A stretch of 64,000 nt of DNA. Source: Paraburkholderia phytofirmans PsJN (GTDB lineage Bacteria; Pseudomonadota; Gammaproteobacteria; Burkholderiales; Burkholderiaceae). Under the pieces are notes generated by a model, which saw only the letters and a program-made list of their open reading frames with translations, did not search any database and had not been told where the DNA came from. A program made the translations under genes and the position numbers. Below, in pieces: positions 35,593 through 45,159 of this stretch (position 1 is its first letter; each line of letters begins with the position of its first letter). The stretch spans positions 2,542,001-2,606,000 of the forward strand of contig NC_010681.1 of assembly GCF_000020125.1 (NCBI RefSeq), read 5' to 3'.

Positions 35593-36654
35593 TCAAAACG
35601 GCGACGAAGCCGCGATCCGCGAGCGCGCGGCTTTGTGCAAGGGACGCGCTGCGTCGGCCGTCAATTCCGGTACGGGCAGGTCGTCGTCCATGCCCGCTGC
35701 AACCTCCGCCGCCCCGTTCCCGGAACGCACCGGCATCACAGCACGCGGATCGCGTGTCTGCTGCCCCGGCTGCTGAAAATACTCGACGAGGTGATCGATG
35801 AACGTGCGCACCTTCGCCGGCAAATGCAGGCGGCTCGGATAGGCGATCGTGACTTCGATCTGCGGCAAACGATACTCGCGCAGCAGCGGCACCAGCCGCC
35901 CGGACGCGAGGTCGCGGCCGATCAGATAGCTCGGCAGCATCGCCACGCCCATGCCCCGCAGCGCAAACTGCCTGAGCATCTCCGTGTTGTTCGCGACGAT
36001 CGCATTCGTCGGACGCACGCGGACTTCGCCGTCCGGTCCGGTGAACACGCGCTCCTCGCCGCCCTGCTCGGACGGCCGGCTTAGACAAGGATGCGAGAGC
36101 AGATGCTCGGGCCGCGTGGGCGTGCCGTGCTGCGCCAGATAAGCGGGCGTCGCGCACACCGTCATGTAGCCGGTCGTGAGCCGTCGCGTGACGATGCTCG
36201 CGCTGCGCATGTGCCGCGCCACGAAAATGCCGACGTCGAAGCCCTCTTCCACCAGATCGACATGGCGATCCGCGAGCGTGACGTCTGGCACCACATCCGG
36301 ATAACGCGCGGCATAAGACTGCACCACCGGGGCAAGGCTGTGCAGCCCGAACACCACCGGCGCGACGATGCGCAAGGTGCCGACCGGCTCGTGATTGCGC
36401 GCCACCACCATCTGCTCCACGCCTTCCAGGTCGTCGAGAATGTGGCGCACGCGCTCCAGATAGGTCGTGCCGGACTCGGTCAGCGACAGCCGGCGCGTGG
36501 TGCGATTGAGCAGGCGCGTGCCGAGGCGCGCTTCGAGGTCGGCAACGTGGCGCGTGACGACCGCCGTGGAAAGATCCAGCGCGCCTGCCGCGCCGACGAA
36601 ACTGCCGAGGTCGGCCACTTTGACGAATACACGCATCGACTGCAATTGGTTCAT
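35593..36654 (-). CDS. LysR-family transcriptional regulator
   Basis: The 353-residue protein has an N-terminal LysR helix-turn-helix (SFVGAAGALDLSTAVVTRHVADLEARLGTRLLNRTTRR) and a substrate domain (LRIVAPVVFGLHSLAPVV). The last 50 residues form a polar, Pro/Ala-rich tail longer than usual. AGGAG precedes the ATG. No divergent target gene lies next to it; the region beyond holds only a doubtful small gene. Confidence 0.9.
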   Translation of the reverse strand: MNQLQSMRVFVKVADLGSFVGAAGALDLSTAVVTRHVADLEARLGTRLLNRTTRRLSLTESGTTYLERVRHILDDLEGVEQMVVARNHEPVGTLRIVAPVVFGLHSLAPVVQSYAARYPDVVPDVTLADRHVDLVEEGFDVGIFVARHMRSASIVTRRLTTGYMTVCATPAYLAQHGTPTRPEHLLSHPCLSRPSEQGGEERVFTGPDGEVRVRPTNAIVANNTEMLRQFALRGMGVAMLPSYLIGRDLASGRLVPLLREYRLPQIEVTIAYPSRLHLPAKVRTFIDHLVEYFQQPGQQTRDPRAVMPVRSGNGAAEVAAGMDDDLPVPELTADAARPLHKAARSRIAASSPF

Positions 36655-36956
36655 GGGACGACTCCTGCCTCGGTAAAGCCGGGCCGGCGCACCCCGCGCG
36701 CCTGTGTCGACCCGCGCGGCAAGGCGCGCGCGGATTTGCCCAACGATCCGATTGTATCGACCCGATCATGTCCCAACCCTGACCCGAACATGACAATCCG
36801 GACAGGTTTCCGAGACGCTCACGCCACGCTCGTGGGCTGCGCTTCTGAGCTGAACAAGCGCTTGATGGCGAGCATTATTGCGGATTTCGAGTAGGTATAA
36901 ACCCTAGTATTCTGGTAACATGGCGTCCGAAAGAAATCAATCGCATTCAATCCGCC
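36655..36956. other. Spacer upstream of the LysR gene
   Basis: About 300 bases with no gene. It becomes AT-rich at about 36890-36950, consistent with a promoter for the small plus-strand frame that follows. Confidence 0.4.
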
Positions 36957-37169
36957 ATGACACACCGTTTTCAGCTTCTCGAAAAAATCGCGTTCTCGCT
37001 GGTCTGCTGGTCCGCCGCGGCCTGCTCGGCATTCATCGCTTATGAGCGCTGCCCGGACATCAAGGTGGTCCTGCACGTGGGCGAAGAAGTGTTGCGCTAC
37101 AGCGGTCAGTATTCGTACGCATGCGCCACGCCGGTTGCCGACGCCTGCACCCAGTTGCCCACCAACTGA
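36957..37169 (+). CDS. Possible small membrane protein
   Basis: The 70-residue frame has one hydrophobic stretch (IAFSLVCWSAAACSAFIAY, residues 11-29) and a Cys-containing periplasmic-looking tail. There is no good ribosome site and no family match. It fills a gap and ends 18 bases from the convergent TetR gene. I list it as possible only. Confidence 0.35.
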   Translation: MTHRFQLLEKIAFSLVCWSAAACSAFIAYERCPDIKVVLHVGEEVLRYSGQYSYACATPVADACTQLPTN

Positions 37170-37187
37170 TCGCGCGCGCCACCGCGC

Positions 37188-37805
37188 TTACGCATCGCGC
37201 CCGAACACCACGCGCGCGAAAAATCCCGCCAGCACCGCTTCAACTCTCTCCGCCGGCACGTTCTGCGGGTCGACCGTGTAGAAGAACTGCAAGCCGTCGC
37301 ACAAGCTCATCAGGCCGATCGCCAGCGTCTCCGGCGGCATCAGCATTGGCGTGCCGACCCGCGCCGAAAACTCGCGAATGTATACGCCCAATTGCTCGAG
37401 CTTGTCGTGCATGAACGCGTTAAAGCGAATCCGGAAACGGCCGTCGCGCACCGCGAGCAGCTTCGCCTCAGCCCACAGCAAGAAGCACTTATTCTCGCGA
37501 TGCAGGTTGCTGTAATAGCGCAGCACGCGCTCCTCCATTTCCTCACGCGATGCCGCGTTCGCGAAAATAGCCTGCAGCCCTGCCTGCATGACCTCGTGGT
37601 CGCGCCGCAATAGTTCGAGAAACAACTCGCTCTTGCTGCCGAAATTCGAATAGAACGCGCCACGCGTATATCCCGCCGCCGCAGCGATGTCTTCGACACT
37701 CGCTGCGACAAACCCTTTCTTCATAAAAATTGCTTGCGCAGCGTCGAGCAGACGCTCGCGCGTCTGGTCCTTGCTCTGCTCGCGTGTCAGTCGTTGCCGT
37801 TTCAT
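37188..37805 (-). CDS. TetR/AcrR-family repressor of the RND operon
   Basis: The 205-residue protein has the TetR helix-turn-helix (VEDIAAAAGYTRGAFYSNFGSKSELF, about residues 38-63) followed by a helical ligand domain. It is divergent from the RND pump genes, the usual arrangement for AcrR/AmrR-type repressors. An inverted repeat lies between them. Ligands are probably pump substrates. Confidence 0.88.
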   Translation of the reverse strand: MKRQRLTREQSKDQTRERLLDAAQAIFMKKGFVAASVEDIAAAAGYTRGAFYSNFGSKSELFLELLRRDHEVMQAGLQAIFANAASREEMEERVLRYYSNLHRENKCFLLWAEAKLLAVRDGRFRIRFNAFMHDKLEQLGVYIREFSARVGTPMLMPPETLAIGLMSLCDGLQFFYTVDPQNVPAERVEAVLAGFFARVVFGRDA

Positions 37806-37828
37806 GGCCGCAAGTCTAGCACTGAAAA

Positions 37829-37875
37829 GAATTCGAATTCACTCCAACATTCAGATACAGGTGTGTATTAGAATG
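37829..37875. promoter_or_regulatory. Candidate TetR operator region of the RND pump
   Basis: CATTCAGATACA (37848-37859) and TGTATTAGAATG (37864-37875) form a 10/12 inverted repeat with 4-base spacing, typical in size for TetR dimers. Next to it GAATTCGAATTC (37829-37840) is a perfect 12-bp palindrome. Both lie between the divergent tetR and RND operon starts. Confidence 0.55.
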
Positions 37876-37991
37876 CACTTCGTCATTCCGAATCAGTCGC
37901 GTATGCCAATTGCATGAAACGGCCGGCGCGTCTTCGCTGGCGGGCCGCTGCGGCTTGCCCTGTTCGTTCGCTGTCTCCAGTTGGGGTAATT

Positions 37992-39176
37992 GTGAAGCGT
38001 CCCGGTCTTCCCGCATCGTCCGCGATGCGTCCGCAGTCCCATCCGTATCGTCATCGCGCGCGCTTGCGGCGCGCCGCATTCGTACTGGTTCTGGCCGGCG
38101 TCGTCACGCTGGCCGCGTGTTCGAAGAAGGAAGCCGCGGCGCCCGAGCCGCGTCCGGTGGTGGCCGTCGCCGTGCATGCGGACGGCAGCGCCACGCAGGC
38201 GGCTTCCTTGCCCGGCGAGGTGCAGGCGCGGTATTCGACGCCGCTGTCGTTTCGCGTCGGCGGCAAGATCGTCGAGCGGCGCGTTCGTCTCGGCGATGTG
38301 GTGAAAAACGGGCAGATCGTCGCCCGCCTCGATCCGGCCGATCAGCAGAAGAATGCCGCGAGCGCGCAGGCGCAACTCGCCGCCGCGCAGCACGCTCTCG
38401 TGTATGCGAAGCAGCAACTAGATCGCGATCAGGCACAGGCCAAAGAGAACCTGATCGCGCCCGCGCAACTCGAACAGACCACCAATGCGTACGCATCCGC
38501 GCTCGCGCAGCGCGATCAGGCCGCGCAGCAGGCGGCGCTGTCGAAAGACCAGTTGCAATACACCACGCTCGCCGCCGATCACGCCGGCGTGATCACCGCC
38601 GAACAGGCCGACACGGGCCAGAACGTCTCCGCGGGCCAGGCCGTCTACAACCTCGCGTGGAGCGGCGACATTGACGTGGTATGCGACGTGCCGGAAAGCG
38701 CGCTCGCCGCGCTCTCGGTCGGGCAAACCGCCAACGTCACGCTCGCCGCGTTGCCGGCGCGCAAATTTACGGCGCGCGTGCGCGAACTGTCGCCCGCCGC
38801 CGACCCGCAAAGCCGCACCTATCGCGCCAAACTCACGCTCGACAATCCCGGTCCGGACGTGCGCCTCGGCATGACCGCGGATATCGAACTCGCCGCGCCA
38901 GCTAACGCCTCGGCCGGTCAGCACGGCTCGTTCACTGTGCCCGCCACGGCCTTGTTCCATGACGGCACGCAGCCCGCCGTGTGGATCGTGCGCGCCGCGG
39001 ATAACGCGCTGGAACTGCGCCGCGTAACGGTCACGCGTTACAACGAACGCACCGTGGTAATCGGTCAAGGTCTCAAGGACGGCGAACGCGTCGTGCTGCA
39101 AGGCGTGCATACGGTGACGGCCGGCGAAAAAGTCCGCGCGATCGCGTCGCTGCATCCCGAGGACTTCGCTTCATGA
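37992..39176 (+). CDS. RND efflux periplasmic adaptor lipoprotein
   Basis: The protein (394 residues from the GTG at 37992) is a membrane-fusion adaptor. A lipobox (VTLAAC) follows a hydrophobic segment. The lipoyl halves (YSTPLSFRVGGKIVERRVRLGDVVKNGQIVARL and LQYTTLAADHAGVITAEQADTGQNVSAGQ) flank an Ala/Gln-rich coiled-coil hairpin. Beta-barrel and membrane-proximal domains complete it. Start choice is uncertain between ATG 37914, GTG 37992 and ATG 38025. It bridges the inner-membrane pump and outer-membrane channel encoded next. Confidence 0.9.
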   Translation: MKRPGLPASSAMRPQSHPYRHRARLRRAAFVLVLAGVVTLAACSKKEAAAPEPRPVVAVAVHADGSATQAASLPGEVQARYSTPLSFRVGGKIVERRVRLGDVVKNGQIVARLDPADQQKNAASAQAQLAAAQHALVYAKQQLDRDQAQAKENLIAPAQLEQTTNAYASALAQRDQAAQQAALSKDQLQYTTLAADHAGVITAEQADTGQNVSAGQAVYNLAWSGDIDVVCDVPESALAALSVGQTANVTLAALPARKFTARVRELSPAADPQSRTYRAKLTLDNPGPDVRLGMTADIELAAPANASAGQHGSFTVPATALFHDGTQPAVWIVRAADNALELRRVTVTRYNERTVVIGQGLKDGERVVLQGVHTVTAGEKVRAIASLHPEDFAS

Positions 39177-42100
39177 GCACGCCGCACGAAGAAGGACGCT
39201 TCAACCTGTCCGCATGGGCGCTGCGCCACCAGGCGCTGGTGGTTTTCCTGATCGCGCTCGCGACCGCGTTCGGCATCCTCGCCTATACGCGGCTCGCGCA
39301 ATCCGAAGATCCGCCGTTCACGTTCCGCGTGATGGTGATCCGCACCTTCTGGCCGGGCGCCACCGCGCGCCAGGTGCAGGAACAGGTGACGGACCGCATC
39401 GGCCGCAAATTGCAGGAGACGCCCGCCATCGATTTCGTGCGCAGCTACTCGCGCCCCGGTGAATCGCTGATGTTCTTCTCGATGAAGGACTCGGCACCGG
39501 TCAAGGACGTACCCGAGACCTGGTATCAGGTGCGCAAGAAAGTCGGCGATATCGCGGCGACGCTGCCGCAAGGCATTCAAGGCCCGTTCTTCAACGACGA
39601 GTTCGGCGACGTCTACACCAACATCTACACACTCGAAGGCGACGGCTTTTCTCCCGCGCAACTGCACGACTACGCGGACCAGTTGCGCACGGTGCTGCTG
39701 CGCGTGCCGGGCGTCGCCAAGGTGGACTATTTCGGCGATCCGGACCAGCACATTTACATCGAGATCGCCAATACGCAACTCACGCGCCTCGGCATCTCGC
39801 CGCAGCAACTCGGCCAGGCGATCAATTCGCAGAACAGCGTCTCGCAAGCCGGCACGCTGACCACGGCCGACGACCGCGTGTTCGTGCGCCCCACCGGCCA
39901 GTTCAAAGACGTCAACGCGCTCGCCGACACGCTGATCCGCATCAACAACCGCTCGTTTCGTCTTGGCGACATCGCCACGATCAAACGCGGCTACGACGAC
40001 CCCGTTGTCACGCAGATGCGTGCCGGCGGCAAGGCCGTGCTCGGCATCGGCGTGACGATGCAGCCGGGTGGCGACGTGATCCGCCTCGGCAAGGCGCTCG
40101 ATCAGCAGATGGCGCAGTTGCGAAAGGCGCTGCCCGCCGGCTTGCAACTGGTTGAAGTGTCGAGCATGCCGGACGCGGTCGCGCGTTCGGTCGACGACTT
40201 TCTCGAAGCCGTCGCCGAAGCGGTGGCGATCGTGCTGGTGGTCAGCCTGGTTTCGCTCGGCCTGCGCACCGGCATGGTGGTCGTGATTTCGATCCCGGTG
40301 GTGCTGGCCGTCACCGCGTTGTGCATGTATCTGTTCGACATCGGTCTGCACAAGGTGTCGCTCGGCACGCTTGTGCTCGCGCTCGGACTGCTCGTCGACG
40401 ACGCGATCATCGCCGTCGAGATGATGTCGGTGAAGCTGGAACAAGGCTGGAACCGCACGCGCGCCGCGGCCTATGCGTACACCAGCACCGCTTTTCCGAT
40501 GCTGACCGGCACGCTCGTTACAGTCTCCGGTTTTCTGCCGATCGCACTGGCCAAGTCGAGCACCGGCGAATACACGCGCTCGATTTTCGAAGTATCGGCG
40601 ATCGCGCTGATCGCCTCGTGGCTCGCCGCGGTCGTGCTGATTCCGCTGCTCGGCTATCACCTGCTGCCCGAGCGCAAACGCGAGGCGCACGAAGCGCATC
40701 TGCCGGACGATCACGAGCACGACATCTACGACACGCGTTTCTACCGGCGCCTGCGCGGCTGGATAGGCTGGTGCATCGAGCGGCGCTTCGTCGTGCTGGC
40801 GATTACGGTCGCGCTGTTCGCGCTGGCCATGGCGGGTTTCACGCTGGTGCCGCAGCAGTTCTTCCCGAGTTCGGACCGTCCCGAGTTGCTGGTGGACGTG
40901 CGCCTGCCCGAAGGCGCGTCGTTCGAAGCCACGCTGCGCCAGGCCCAGCGGCTCGAAAAAGCGCTGGTGGGCCGCCCGGAAATCGATCATACGGTCGACT
41001 TCGTCGGCACTGGCGCGCCGCGTTTCTATCTGCCGCTCGATCAGCAATTGCCGCAGCCCAATTTCGCGCAGTTCGTGATCACGGCGAAGTCGGTGAAGGA
41101 CCGCGAGAAGCTCGCGCAATGGCTCGAACCGGAATTGCGCAACAACTTTCCGGCAATTCGCACGCGCCTGTCGCGCCTCGAGAACGGGCCGCCCGTCGGT
41201 TATCCGGTGCAGTTCCGCGTGAGCGGCGACGATATCGCCACCGTGCGTTCGATCGCCGAGCGCGTCGCCGCGACCCTGCGCGCGGACCGCGGCACCCGCA
41301 ACGTCCAGTTCGATTGGGACGAACCCGCCGAGCGCTCGGTGCGCTTCGAAGTCGATCAGAAGAAAGCGCGTGAACTGGGCGTCAGCTCCGACGACATTTC
41401 GAGCTTCCTCGCGATGACACTCTCCGGCTACACCGTCACCCAGTATCGCGAACGCGACAAACTGATCAGCGTCGATCTGCGCGCGCCTAAAGCGGAGCGC
41501 GTCGACCCCGCGCAACTGGTCACGCTGGCCATGCCCACGCCGAACGGTCCCGTGCCGCTCGGCACGCTGGGCCACTTGCGCAACGACCTCGAATACGGCG
41601 TGATCTGGGAACGCGACCGTCAGCCGACCCTTACCGTGCAGTCCGACGTTGCGCCGGGCGCGCAAGGCATCGACGTCACGCATGCGGTGGACAAGGCGCT
41701 CGGTCCGATTCGCGCGGCCCTGCCGGTCGGCTACCGGATCGAAATCGGCGGCTCGGTTGAGGAAAGCGGCAAAGGCCAGACCTCGATCAATGCGCAGATG
41801 CCGATCATGATCATCGCCGTACTCACGCTCCTGATGATCCAGCTGCAAAGTTTCGCGCGCGTGCTGATGGTCGTGCTGACCGCGCCGCTCGGGCTGATCG
41901 GCGTGGTGCTCACGCTGCTGCTGTTCGGCCAGCCGTTCGGCTTTGTCGCGATGCTCGGCGTGATCGCGATGTTCGGCATCATCATGCGCAACTCGGTGAT
42001 TCTGGTCGATCAGATCGAACAGGACATTGCGTCGGGACATAAGCGTTTCGATGCGATCGTCGGCGCGACCGTGCGGCGCTTCCGGCCGATCACGCTGACC

Positions 42101-42301
42101 GCGGCCGCCGCCGTGCTCGCGCTGATTCCGCTCTTGCGCTCGAACTTCTTCGGCCCGATGGCGACCGCGCTGATGGGCGGCATTACGAGCGCCACGATCC
42201 TCACGCTGTTCTATCTGCCCGCGCTGTACGCCGTGTCGTTTCGCGTGCGTGCCGATGAACGCGAGCCGCAGACGTCCGGTCCGAAGCATACGGGGAATTG
42301 A
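39173..42301 (+). CDS. RND efflux inner-membrane transporter
   Basis: At 1042 residues this is a full-length RND pump of the HAE1/AcrB superfamily. It has helix 1 at about residues 22-40 and large periplasmic loops. The proton-relay Asp pair is in helix 4 (LGLLVDDAIIAVEMM), with a C-terminal helix bundle (MIIAVLTLLMIQLQSF and later). It diverges from AcrB and looks closer to the TriC/VexF-like branch. Its ATG overlaps the adaptor stop by 4 bases. Likely substrates are drugs, solvents or detergents; none can be assigned. Confidence 0.94.
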   Translation: MSTPHEEGRFNLSAWALRHQALVVFLIALATAFGILAYTRLAQSEDPPFTFRVMVIRTFWPGATARQVQEQVTDRIGRKLQETPAIDFVRSYSRPGESLMFFSMKDSAPVKDVPETWYQVRKKVGDIAATLPQGIQGPFFNDEFGDVYTNIYTLEGDGFSPAQLHDYADQLRTVLLRVPGVAKVDYFGDPDQHIYIEIANTQLTRLGISPQQLGQAINSQNSVSQAGTLTTADDRVFVRPTGQFKDVNALADTLIRINNRSFRLGDIATIKRGYDDPVVTQMRAGGKAVLGIGVTMQPGGDVIRLGKALDQQMAQLRKALPAGLQLVEVSSMPDAVARSVDDFLEAVAEAVAIVLVVSLVSLGLRTGMVVVISIPVVLAVTALCMYLFDIGLHKVSLGTLVLALGLLVDDAIIAVEMMSVKLEQGWNRTRAAAYAYTSTAFPMLTGTLVTVSGFLPIALAKSSTGEYTRSIFEVSAIALIASWLAAVVLIPLLGYHLLPERKREAHEAHLPDDHEHDIYDTRFYRRLRGWIGWCIERRFVVLAITVALFALAMAGFTLVPQQFFPSSDRPELLVDVRLPEGASFEATLRQAQRLEKALVGRPEIDHTVDFVGTGAPRFYLPLDQQLPQPNFAQFVITAKSVKDREKLAQWLEPELRNNFPAIRTRLSRLENGPPVGYPVQFRVSGDDIATVRSIAERVAATLRADRGTRNVQFDWDEPAERSVRFEVDQKKARELGVSSDDISSFLAMTLSGYTVTQYRERDKLISVDLRAPKAERVDPAQLVTLAMPTPNGPVPLGTLGHLRNDLEYGVIWERDRQPTLTVQSDVAPGAQGIDVTHAVDKALGPIRAALPVGYRIEIGGSVEESGKGQTSINAQMPIMIIAVLTLLMIQLQSFARVLMVVLTAPLGLIGVVLTLLLFGQPFGFVAMLGVIAMFGIIMRNSVILVDQIEQDIASGHKRFDAIVGATVRRFRPITLTAAAAVLALIPLLRSNFFGPMATALMGGITSATILTLFYLPALYAVSFRVRADEREPQTSGPKHTGN

Positions 42302-42303
42302 GC

Positions 42304-43839
42304 ATGGCCACTTTCATCTTCTCCCGATACTCGCGCGGCGCCGCCCTCACCGGCATGGCATGCGCGCTCGCCGCGTGTTCGTTCGGGCCGAGCGGCGAGC
42401 CGCCCGCGATGCCGCAACCGGCCCACTACGGAGCACAGGCGCAACCGACGCAAACCGTGCCAGCGCAAGGCGTCACCCAACAGTTCGTGGTCGGCGCGAA
42501 GCCGGTGCCGGAGTGGTGGAAGCTGTATCGGTCGGACGCGCTGAATGCGCTTGTCGATGAAGGCCTGCGCAACAGCCCGACGCTCGCCGCGACCGACAAG
42601 AGCCTCGCCGCCGCGCGTGAGCAGTTGCGCGCGCAGATCGGCAGTTCGATGCTGCCGACCGTCGACCTCGGCGGCCAGGCGACCCGCAATCGCGCGCTGG
42701 CGATCCCCGAGGCTGGACCGAACACGTTTCTCTACAACATCTTCGTCGGCCAATTGCAGGCGCACTATACGTTCGACCTGTTCGGTGCCGCGCGTCTGGC
42801 CGACGCCGCGCTCGCGGCGCGCGTCAACGTTCAGGCGTATCAGTTCGACGCCGCGCGCCGCGCGCTGGCCGCCAACATCGTGACGGCCGCGATCACGAGC
42901 GCCGCGCTTCATGCGCAGATCGAGACGACCGAACGGCTCGTGACGATCGCCAACGATCAGGCCCGCGACACACAGCGGCGCTATGCATTGGGTGCTGTTT
43001 CGCATGCGGATCAGTTGAGCGCGCAGCAAAGCGCGGCGAGTCTGTCGGCGAGTTTGCCGGGGCTGAAGCAGCAATGGCTGAGCACGCGGCACGCGTTGGC
43101 GGTGCTGCTGGGCCGCACGCCGGATGCGGCGCCGGATGATCTTGAACTCGCGCAGTTGCGTGTGCCTGAGCAGGTGCCCGTGGTGGTGCCGTCAGAGTTG
43201 CTGCGCGCGCGCCCGGACATCCAGGCCGCCGATGCCGCCTTGAAGGCCGCGGCGGCCGACGTCGGTGTCGCCACCGCGCAGATGTTCCCGAGTCTGTCAT
43301 TGAGCGCGTCGATGGGCCAGGGCGGCTTTAGCTGGCCGGTGGCGCTCTCCGGCGCGGGCGCGATCTGGAGCATCGGTGCGTCGCTGTCGCAGCCGCTGTT
43401 TCATGGCGGCGCCCTGTTCGCGCAACGGCGTGCGGCGGTCGATACCTACGATGCCACGGTCTCGCAGTACAAACAGACGGTGTTGGCCGCGTTCCAGAAT
43501 GTCGCCGATACGCTCGCCGCGCTCGAGCACGACTCGCAGGCGTTGGATGCCGCGAACATTGCGGCGCGTTCGGCGCAAGGGATCTTTGATGAGACCTCGG
43601 GGCGTTATCGATTGGGGGCGTTGCCCATCGCATCAGCACGTTCGAGCGAGCAGCAGTTTCGCAACGCGCAGCTCGATGAGATCCGCTATACGAGCGCGCG
43701 TTTGACGGACACGGCGGCGTTGTTTCAGGCGATGGGGAATCCGCCGGTGGGGACGGCGGCGGATTCCGCAGCCGCTTCGACTGCGGCTTCGGCTTCGGCA
43801 TCCGCGATTCCTGCTGCAAACGCGGGCATCTCCGAATAG
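42304..43839 (+). CDS. NodT-family outer-membrane efflux lipoprotein
   Basis: The 511-residue protein has a lipobox (LAAC, near residue 20) and two outer-membrane efflux protein repeats of the TolC/OprM type (WWKLYRSDALNALVDEGLRNSPTLAATDKSLAAAREQL; LRARPDIQAADAALKAAAADVGVATAQMFPSLSLSA). It completes the tripartite pump. The ATG lies 2 bases past the pump stop. The tail is Ala/Ser-rich. Confidence 0.92.
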   Translation: MATFIFSRYSRGAALTGMACALAACSFGPSGEPPAMPQPAHYGAQAQPTQTVPAQGVTQQFVVGAKPVPEWWKLYRSDALNALVDEGLRNSPTLAATDKSLAAAREQLRAQIGSSMLPTVDLGGQATRNRALAIPEAGPNTFLYNIFVGQLQAHYTFDLFGAARLADAALAARVNVQAYQFDAARRALAANIVTAAITSAALHAQIETTERLVTIANDQARDTQRRYALGAVSHADQLSAQQSAASLSASLPGLKQQWLSTRHALAVLLGRTPDAAPDDLELAQLRVPEQVPVVVPSELLRARPDIQAADAALKAAAADVGVATAQMFPSLSLSASMGQGGFSWPVALSGAGAIWSIGASLSQPLFHGGALFAQRRAAVDTYDATVSQYKQTVLAAFQNVADTLAALEHDSQALDAANIAARSAQGIFDETSGRYRLGALPIASARSSEQQFRNAQLDEIRYTSARLTDTAALFQAMGNPPVGTAADSAAASTAASASASAIPAANAGISE

Positions 43840-43873
43840 CTTAACTTGGGATTCCGTACTGATTGCAGCGAAC

Positions 43874-43908
43874 TTATCCCCATTTTTTGTTGATGAGCCT
43901 GTTGAAAA
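43874..43908. repeat. DnaA-box-like paired element, copy A
   Basis: TTATCCCCA at 43874 and TGTTGAAAA at 43900 are inverted relative to each other, 26 bases apart start to start, with TGTTGA between them. The left arm is one base from the DnaA box TTATCCACA. Confidence 0.7.
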
Positions 43909-44030
43909 CTATCTGACAAGCGGGCTAACTCATTGAACGCGTGGAGATTCGTGCGGGCGGTACGGAATGTACCAGCGGGGCGCGGAACGATGACTCTTCC
44001 ACTGAACGAAGATCCTGGGATGCCTCAACG

Positions 44031-44067
44031 TTATCCCCAGTTTATGTTGACAGGGTTGTTGATAACT
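44031..44067. repeat. DnaA-box-like paired element, copy B
   Basis: TTATCCCCA at 44031 and TGTTGATAA at 44057, again 26 bases apart. It matches copy C at 32 of the first 36 positions, and the similarity continues more loosely to a shared TTGACCC about 65 bases in. Confidence 0.8.
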
Positions 44068-44172
44068 CCATGGCTACCCACTTAAGTGTTTGACCCGAAT
44101 GGGTTTGTTACGCGAGCTGCCGGTGGATGCAGCGGCCTTGCGCACCGCGGGAATGACTGACAGCGCTGCCGC

Positions 44173-44209
44173 TTATCCACAGATTGTGTTGACAGGGCTG
44201 TTGATAACG
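44173..44209. repeat. DnaA-box-like paired element, copy C (perfect DnaA box)
   Basis: TTATCCACA at 44173-44181 equals the DnaA consensus box. The inverted partner TGTTGATAA starts at 44199, once more 26 bases on. Confidence 0.8.
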
Positions 44210-44280
44210 CCAGGAGATCCTACCTAAGTACTTGACCCCGCACCACATTCACCCGCAGACCCGTCTGACACCTACCCACA

Positions 44281-45159
44281 TCAATAAACCCCCGCCTCCC
44301 CCGCCGGCCGATTCTTAAACCGCTTATGCACCCAATAATATTGATCAGGAATCCGCCTCACCTGCGTCTCGAGAAACTCGGTAATGCGCCGAGCGTCGAC
44401 GGTCACGTCGTCGGACGGGAAATCGCTCAACGCGTCGAAAATCGTGAGCTTGTAGCCGCGATAATCCGGCAGCACTTCCGTCACGAACGGCACCACGCGC
44501 GCATTCGCCGCGCGCGCCATCCGCGAGACGGAGGTCAGTGTGCAGGCCGGCACGCCGAAAAACGGCACGAACACCGAATCGCGCAAGCCGAAATCCATGT
44601 CCGCGGCCAGCATCACCGGCTTGCCGTCACGCAACGCGCGTAACGCGCGCCGCACGCTGTCGCTGCGCGGAATCATCTCCGTGCCGAAGCGGCCGCGCTG
44701 TCGCTTGGCCATCGCGTCGAGCAGGAGATTGGACATCGGCGTATAGAGAGAAGCGACCGGATGCCGCGTCGAATACATCATGCAGCCCGCCTCGATACCG
44801 ACGAAATGAAAGCCCACGAAAATCGTCGGCTTCCCTTCCATGTCGGACAGATCGATGGCGCTTTCCACTTCGACGAGTCGCGCCAGCGCCTGCGCATTGC
44901 CGAACCATTGCGGCCCGCGCTCGACATAGCTGCGGATCACGTGACAAAAGTGCGCGCGCGCCAGACGCTCGCGCGCCTCGTCGTTCATATCCGGGAAACA
45001 TAGCTTCAGGTTGGTGTGCACGACGCGCCGCCGCGTGCTCGGAATTCGGTACAGCAAGGCGCCAATGCCGGTGCCGATTCGCGCGACAAGGCTATACGGC
45101 AAAAAGGCAAACGCGCGCAGCAGACCTGTCGTCAGACAGATCAGAATTCGACTTTTCAC
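44281..45159 (-). CDS. lpxL: Lipid A late acyltransferase (LpxL/HtrB family)
   Basis: The protein (292 residues from a GTG at 45159; 311 from an ATG at 45216) belongs to the LpxL/LpxM family. It has an N-terminal membrane anchor (ICLTTGLLRAFAFLPYSLVARIG), the catalytic HX4E motif (HFVGIE in FVGFHFVGIEAG) and the later RRALRALRDGKPVMLAADMDFG block. It transfers a secondary acyl chain to Kdo2-lipid IVA at the inner membrane. Neither start has a good ribosome site; I prefer the shorter because it begins right before the anchor. Confidence 0.87.
   Translation of the reverse strand: MKSRILICLTTGLLRAFAFLPYSLVARIGTGIGALLYRIPSTRRRVVHTNLKLCFPDMNDEARERLARAHFCHVIRSYVERGPQWFGNAQALARLVEVESAIDLSDMEGKPTIFVGFHFVGIEAGCMMYSTRHPVASLYTPMSNLLLDAMAKRQRGRFGTEMIPRSDSVRRALRALRDGKPVMLAADMDFGLRDSVFVPFFGVPACTLTSVSRMARAANARVVPFVTEVLPDYRGYKLTIFDALSDFPSDDVTVDARRITEFLETQVRRIPDQYYWVHKRFKNRPAGEAGVY

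Larger units (their letters stand above)
43840..44280. other. Intergenic region carrying three DnaA-box-like paired elements
   Basis: No gene is supported in these 440 bases between the convergent nodT-type and lpxL-type genes. It is more AT-rich than its surroundings and contains three of the four paired elements listed next. Confidence 0.7.

Noticed and set aside
39065..42289. Very long minus-strand open frame (over 1000 codons) opposite the RND pump gene
   Set aside because: It is a shadow caused by high GC3 codon use of the pump gene. Its translation is Arg/His/Gln-rich and matches no family, while the plus strand encodes a full RND transporter.
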